DNA of 64,000 bases. Origin: Photobacterium sp. TY1-4 (GTDB lineage: Bacteria; Pseudomonadota; Gammaproteobacteria; Enterobacterales; Vibrionaceae). The stretch is from NCBI RefSeq assembly GCF_025398175.1, contig NZ_CP099734.1:1612001-1676000 (forward strand), given 5' to 3'. Of the stretch, positions 60,996 through 64,000 are shown piece after piece. A model generated the notes under the pieces. That model saw only the letters and a program-made list of their open reading frames with translations. It had not been told where the DNA came from and did no database searches. The stretch's first letter is position 1. Each line of letters starts with the position of its first letter. The position numbers and the translations under genes are program-made.

Positions 60996-61355
60996 ATGAG
61001 CGATAACACAGTAGTGAAAGCGGCGAAAAATGTCGTAGAAAGCGGTGAAGGGATTGCACGCAACATTTGGCTGGCGGGCCTGGGCCTTTACAGCCGTAGC
61101 CTGGATGAAGCGCAGCAATTGAATGAAAAAACCACACAAGCATTCGAGGAGCTGGTTGAGCGCGGTAAGCAGGTGGAAACCGAAGCGAAAGAGTGTATCG
61201 GTAAAAATGCCGAAAAGGCGACCGATGAGGTTGAAGCGGGGATGAACGATCTGTTCTATCGCTTGAGCGGCGTCGATCGTGAAAAGCTGGAGCGCATGGA
61301 TGAGAAGATCGATAAGCTCACCGCTGCGGTCGAGAAATTGGCGACCGAAAAATAG
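60996..61355 (+). CDS. PhaI-like short phasin
   Basis: A 119-residue coiled-coil phasin (IARNIWLAGLGLYSRSLDEA, then EKTTQAFEELVERGKQVETE) that coats PHA granules. It corresponds to the phasin domain of the gene upstream without the tail, like PhaI next to PhaF. ATG 60990 is in frame, but the GGGGGAG at 60983-60989 is right for ATG 60996. A terminator lies 96 bases further on. Confidence 0.87.
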   Translation: MSDNTVVKAAKNVVESGEGIARNIWLAGLGLYSRSLDEAQQLNEKTTQAFEELVERGKQVETEAKECIGKNAEKATDEVEAGMNDLFYRLSGVDREKLERMDEKIDKLTAAVEKLATEK

Positions 61356-61450
61356 TCGCTGATGCAGAATTACCACTTTTATGCCAGTCAGATCAATAGG
61401 TAATTCTGTCGGGTGAATGGTCGACCCAGTCAGCAGATCATTTACCTTTT

Positions 61451-61490
61451 AGGTTGCGCGTGGGCCATGCACGCGCACCTTTTTTCTTTT
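61451..61490 (+). terminator. Intrinsic terminator of the phasin unit
   Basis: AGGTTGCGCGTG (61451-61462) pairs with CACGCGCACCT (61470-61480) with one bulged T, then a long T run (61480-61490). Confidence 0.85.
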
Positions 61491-61647
61491 GCGAGTCAAT
61501 CTGTTGTAAGACAAGCGGAAACTGACGGAGTGTGTTGGAATCGCCGTATCAGAGCAGTCAGGTCAGTGCAGCGAGAGTTGCCGGATATTGACCAGTACGG
61601 ATATTACATTCTAAATTTGTAACTGAGATGTAATAAAGGTGGTGCTT

Positions 61648-62583
61648 ATGGATAGTTGGCGAAATAGGGCTTTCAACAAGGTTTTATTTCGAATCATGCG
61701 GCAGCGGCTTGCCAATTGCCATTCGACCGAAGAAATGCGTGATTTGATTTTAAGTATTGATAACTATGGTGCTTTTATATCATCTCCCAGGGGGATGGAG
61801 GTGATCCCAACTCGCTTTGCCAATGTTCCCTGTGACTGGGTCAATATGCCGCACAGTAATGGAAAGCATATTATCCTCTACTTTCACGGGGGTGGTTTTT
61901 GCTTCCACAGTCCCAAAATTCACAATGCATTCCTCGCGCGGTTGGCGAATGCGACCAAATCCCGGGGATTGATGGTGAATTATCGTCTGGCCCCTGAGAA
62001 TCCGTACCCGGCAGCACCGGATGACTGTTTCGCGGTGTATCGGGCTTTGTTAAACAAAGGCTATCTGCCGCATCAGATCATTCTGGCCGGAGATTCAGCG
62101 GGCGGTAATCTGGCGATGACGACGATGCTCCGGGTACGGGAAGCCAATTTACCGATGCCCGCCGGGGCAATCTTGATGTCCCCGGTGTCGGATATGGCGG
62201 TCACCGGCGAATCGGCCTTCAAGAAATGCAAGGATGATCCGTTTTTCGACCTCAGTACCTTGCTCTTAATGCGCAATAACTATATCGGCTCGCAAAATCC
62301 CTGTGACCCGGATATCTCGCCTTATTATGCTGAGCTGCATGGCCTGGCACCGGTCTTCATTACCGCCGGGACGGAAGAGTTGCTGATGGATGATGCTTTG
62401 CGTCTGGCTGAGAAGGTTGCAGATGCAGGCTGCGATGTGACGATTAATATCGTAAAAGGGGTGCCGCATGTTTATCCGCTGTTTTACCAGCTCAGCGAAG
62501 CACGGGAAGCCATTAAGCTGATGGCTGAGTTTGTCCTCGACCGTTACAAGCAAGCCAAGATGGAGCACAAGGAAGCCTGTTAG
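61648..62583 (+). CDS. Alpha/beta hydrolase, HSL-like esterase
   Basis: A 311-residue hydrolase of the hormone-sensitive-lipase group. HGGG at 80-83 forms the oxyanion hole, the nucleophile is S150 in GDSAGG, and H274 lies in GVPHVYPLF. The acid position (GTEELLMDDA) has Glu where many have Asp. There is no signal peptide. Next to the phasins it might act on PHA oligomers or acyl esters, but the substrate is open. ATG 61648 is preferred over an in-frame GTG three codons earlier. Confidence 0.88.
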   Translation: MDSWRNRAFNKVLFRIMRQRLANCHSTEEMRDLILSIDNYGAFISSPRGMEVIPTRFANVPCDWVNMPHSNGKHIILYFHGGGFCFHSPKIHNAFLARLANATKSRGLMVNYRLAPENPYPAAPDDCFAVYRALLNKGYLPHQIILAGDSAGGNLAMTTMLRVREANLPMPAGAILMSPVSDMAVTGESAFKKCKDDPFFDLSTLLLMRNNYIGSQNPCDPDISPYYAELHGLAPVFITAGTEELLMDDALRLAEKVADAGCDVTINIVKGVPHVYPLFYQLSEAREAIKLMAEFVLDRYKQAKMEHKEAC

Positions 62584-62894
62584 CCCGAATCAGCCTGCCA
62601 GCGACAAGCGCAGGCTTTCCCCACCAATCACTGTCAGCACACTTCGCTCAGGAACGCGTAGCGCTTCATCGCTGTATCATCCCCATTGTGTGCATGGCTT
62701 TAAGTTGAACTCATGGTTTGTTGCGGATTTGAATTTCTTGCGGGAGCTTGAGCCAGATATGTGTGCTGCACTCTTTCCGATTTGATTGAAACGCCTGTGT
62801 CGTCATGCTTTTCCGGACTGTATGTTGAGGTTTAGCGTGGATTCGATATGCTCACCCATGCATGAATAGCCGACCGTTGTCACAGGAGTTTTAG
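62584..62894 (+). other. Intergenic region, no gene seen
   Basis: A 311-bp region. AGCCTG/CAGGCT could pair weakly near 62600. An 84-codon ORF overlapping the esterase end (62531-62785) has no support. Confidence 0.4.
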
Positions 62895-63272
62895 ATGGAA
62901 GCGCAACAACTGACGTCGTACCTCGATGCATTACCGGCCGCAGAGCCCGGGTATCCGTTCGGCCCGGAAGCACTGGTGTACAAGGTGAAGGGAAAGATGT
63001 TCGCGCTGGTGGGCGAACATGCAGGTTCAACACGGGTGACGTTGAAATGCCAACCTGCTGACGGCGAGCTGCTGGTGAGTCAGTTTGACGGGATTATCCC
63101 GGGTCATTACATGAATAAGCGTCATTGGATCACGGTGTCTTTGGCAAGCGATGTCGATGATGCCATGTTGTGCGATCTGGTCAGTCAGTCATACGCGCTG
63201 GTTGTCAGTAAATTGAAAAAGGCTGATCGTGAGTCCCTGGTTATGCCGGAAAACCCGACGGTGGATTCATGA
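62895..63272 (+). CDS. MmcQ/YjbR family protein
   Basis: A 125-residue protein of the YjbR/MmcQ fold, often called DNA-binding because of its CyaY-like/cystatin shape. AAEPGYPFGPEALVYKVKGK near residue 15 and GHYMNKRHWITVSL near residue 72 are the conserved regions. No function is proven for most members. CAGGAG precedes the ATG. It is a single gene. Confidence 0.9.
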   Translation: MEAQQLTSYLDALPAAEPGYPFGPEALVYKVKGKMFALVGEHAGSTRVTLKCQPADGELLVSQFDGIIPGHYMNKRHWITVSLASDVDDAMLCDLVSQSYALVVSKLKKADRESLVMPENPTVDS

Positions 63273-63389
63273 AGAGATGTGATAGGGTCGAACGTCTGAA
63301 TTACGCCCTGTGGGAATTGCTAAAACTCTGATTGCAATGCTTTGATTGTATTGCTGGCGTATGTTCACGCCAGCAATGGATGATGAGTC

Positions 63390-63446
63390 AGGCTTGTGTT
63401 GTCTAGACGTCGTTGGATGACTTCGGCGTCGTTGGATTGCCTAGAA
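63390..63446 (-). repeat. 19-bp degenerate tandem repeat over a stop codon
   Basis: Plus-strand units GTCGTTGGATGACTTCGGC (63409-63427) and GTCGTTGGATTGCCTAGAA (63428-63446), with a weaker first unit at 63390-63408 (about 11 of 19 positions match). The stop of the minus-strand gene (63441-63443) lies in the last unit. Confidence 0.7.
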
Positions 63447-64000
63447 GTTGTAGGTGAGACTGACCGGGTTTTCGATGTCCTGAATGGTCGATTCCTGACG
63501 GCCTTCATATTTCGCCAGCACCGCATATTTTCCTTTCGAGACCTTCACCATCACTTCATTCCCCTGACCGACGGGTTGTCCGTCCAGGTAGAACTGCGCA
63601 TGTTTGTTGCTCAGCAAACGGATATCAAAAGATTCCACCCCGACTTCCTTCACAATCTGAGCGTCGATCTTTTCATCATACTGAACAAACAGGTTCAGCC
63701 CAACCTGGTACTCGACATTGCCTTCGTAGTCCATGGTTGCTGCCATCACCTTGAAATTGTTCGTCGAGCTGGTGATGTCGATCTGACCAAAGCGATTTTC
63801 AATGGCATCATTGATCAGCTTAGATGTGGTTTGCTTGCTTTCAAAACAGGCGCGGATGGACTGGTAAGGTGAGCACTGGAGTTTGCCGGACACGGACATC
63901 GGGACTGGGTTGGCAAACTCGGCTTTCAGACGATTAACTGCCGCACTTCTGATGGCATTAAGCTTGTCGTTGTAGGTCTTCTTCGACTCGCGCAGCGCAC
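63441..64000 (-). CDS. PEGA-like protein, 5' end outside the window
   Basis: The frame is open to the window edge; an internal ATG at 63899 is not the start, since upstream codons (ALRESKKTYNDKLNAI, AVNRLKAEFANP) read on without a stop. At least 186 residues are visible. The start of the visible part looks coiled-coil. The last 65 residues are PEGA-like (FDIRLLSNKHAQFYLDG, VMVKVSKGKYAVLAKYEG), as in surface or periplasmic proteins. The two Cys (LQCSPYQSIRACFES) suggest an exported protein. The function is unknown. Confidence 0.65.
   Translation of the reverse strand, partial: ALRESKKTYNDKLNAIRSAAVNRLKAEFANPVPMSVSGKLQCSPYQSIRACFESKQTTSKLINDAIENRFGQIDITSSTNNFKVMAATMDYEGNVEYQVGLNLFVQYDEKIDAQIVKEVGVESFDIRLLSNKHAQFYLDGQPVGQGNEVMVKVSKGKYAVLAKYEGRQESTIQDIENPVSLTYNF

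Noticed and set aside
61413..61622. A 69-codon ORF after the phasins
   Set aside because: A strong terminator (61451-61490) lies inside it.
62575..62620. Possible fifth stop-codon tandem repeat after the esterase gene
   Set aside because: Two 18-base units starting AGCCTG match at only about 11 positions; too weak to include.
1..64000. tRNA, rRNA, CRISPR arrays, riboswitches, prophage
   Set aside because: I looked for these across the window and saw no convincing cloverleaf, spaced repeat array, known aptamer core or phage gene run.

Overview
The window looks like chromosomal DNA of a marine gammaproteobacterium of the family Vibrionaceae, probably Photobacterium or a sister genus. Supporting this are several short proteins of Vibrio-type uncharacterised families (DUF3334, DUF3802, DUF3581), a second FabH, a VcINDY-like dicarboxylate carrier, an isolated gsk, a phasin set and many chemotaxis and diguanylate-cyclase genes. 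Coding density is high, most transcription units end in clear intrinsic terminators, and I saw no tRNA, rRNA or CRISPR array. Genus and species are inference only.

Layout. 1-9 kb: SDR and nucleotidyltransferase genes, an AbrB-type membrane protein, a divergent LysE/LysR pair, a secreted ParBc_2-like protein, DUF3334, a glutaredoxin, and a CheC-domain response regulator coupled to a PAS-GGDEF cyclase. 9-26 kb: mostly housekeeping (chemoreceptor, DTW-domain tRNA modification enzyme, nagK, rhlE, tag, a flippase, a second fabH, a Gfo/Idh/MocA oxidoreductase, an SLC13 carrier, sanA, maeA, menB). 26.6-28.6 kb: an AT-rich accessory patch with a decayed ISAs1-type transposase end and two unknown membrane-protein genes. 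28.6-43.5 kb: HrpB-like and HrpA helicases, TerB, a 162-bp MITE-like element, a Cache chemoreceptor, gsk, a DUF2786 gene and a DUF411/Cys-His-Met pair that points to copper.

43.6-50.1 kb is the most distinctive block, a complete curli-type functional amyloid locus on one strand. An XRE-like gene precedes csgD-csgE-csgF-csgG (regulator, secretion adaptors, outer-membrane pore). A csgB-like nucleator and a large curlin-repeat subunit follow, then a second operon with a still longer curlin-repeat subunit and a small secreted CsgC/CsgH-like protein. The csgB and second-subunit operons carry related 51-bp upstream elements, so both are probably driven by the same activator, presumably CsgD.

50-64 kb: a BCCT carrier, dgcN, a secreted unknown, DUF3581, a NUDIX gene, mobA-mobB, a frameshifted ORF, a 33-residue membrane peptide, an MltD-like lytic transglycosylase, an LRAT-like protein, a polyhydroxyalkanoate granule set (PHA_gran_rgn, two phasins, an esterase) without a synthase in view, a YjbR protein, and a gene that runs off the right edge.

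An unexpected recurring pattern is degenerate tandem repeats of 17-19 bp at or just past gene 3' ends (4210-4263, 42321-42397, 55575-55631, 63390-63446). The four loci do not share a unit sequence, and three of them overlap the stop codon.
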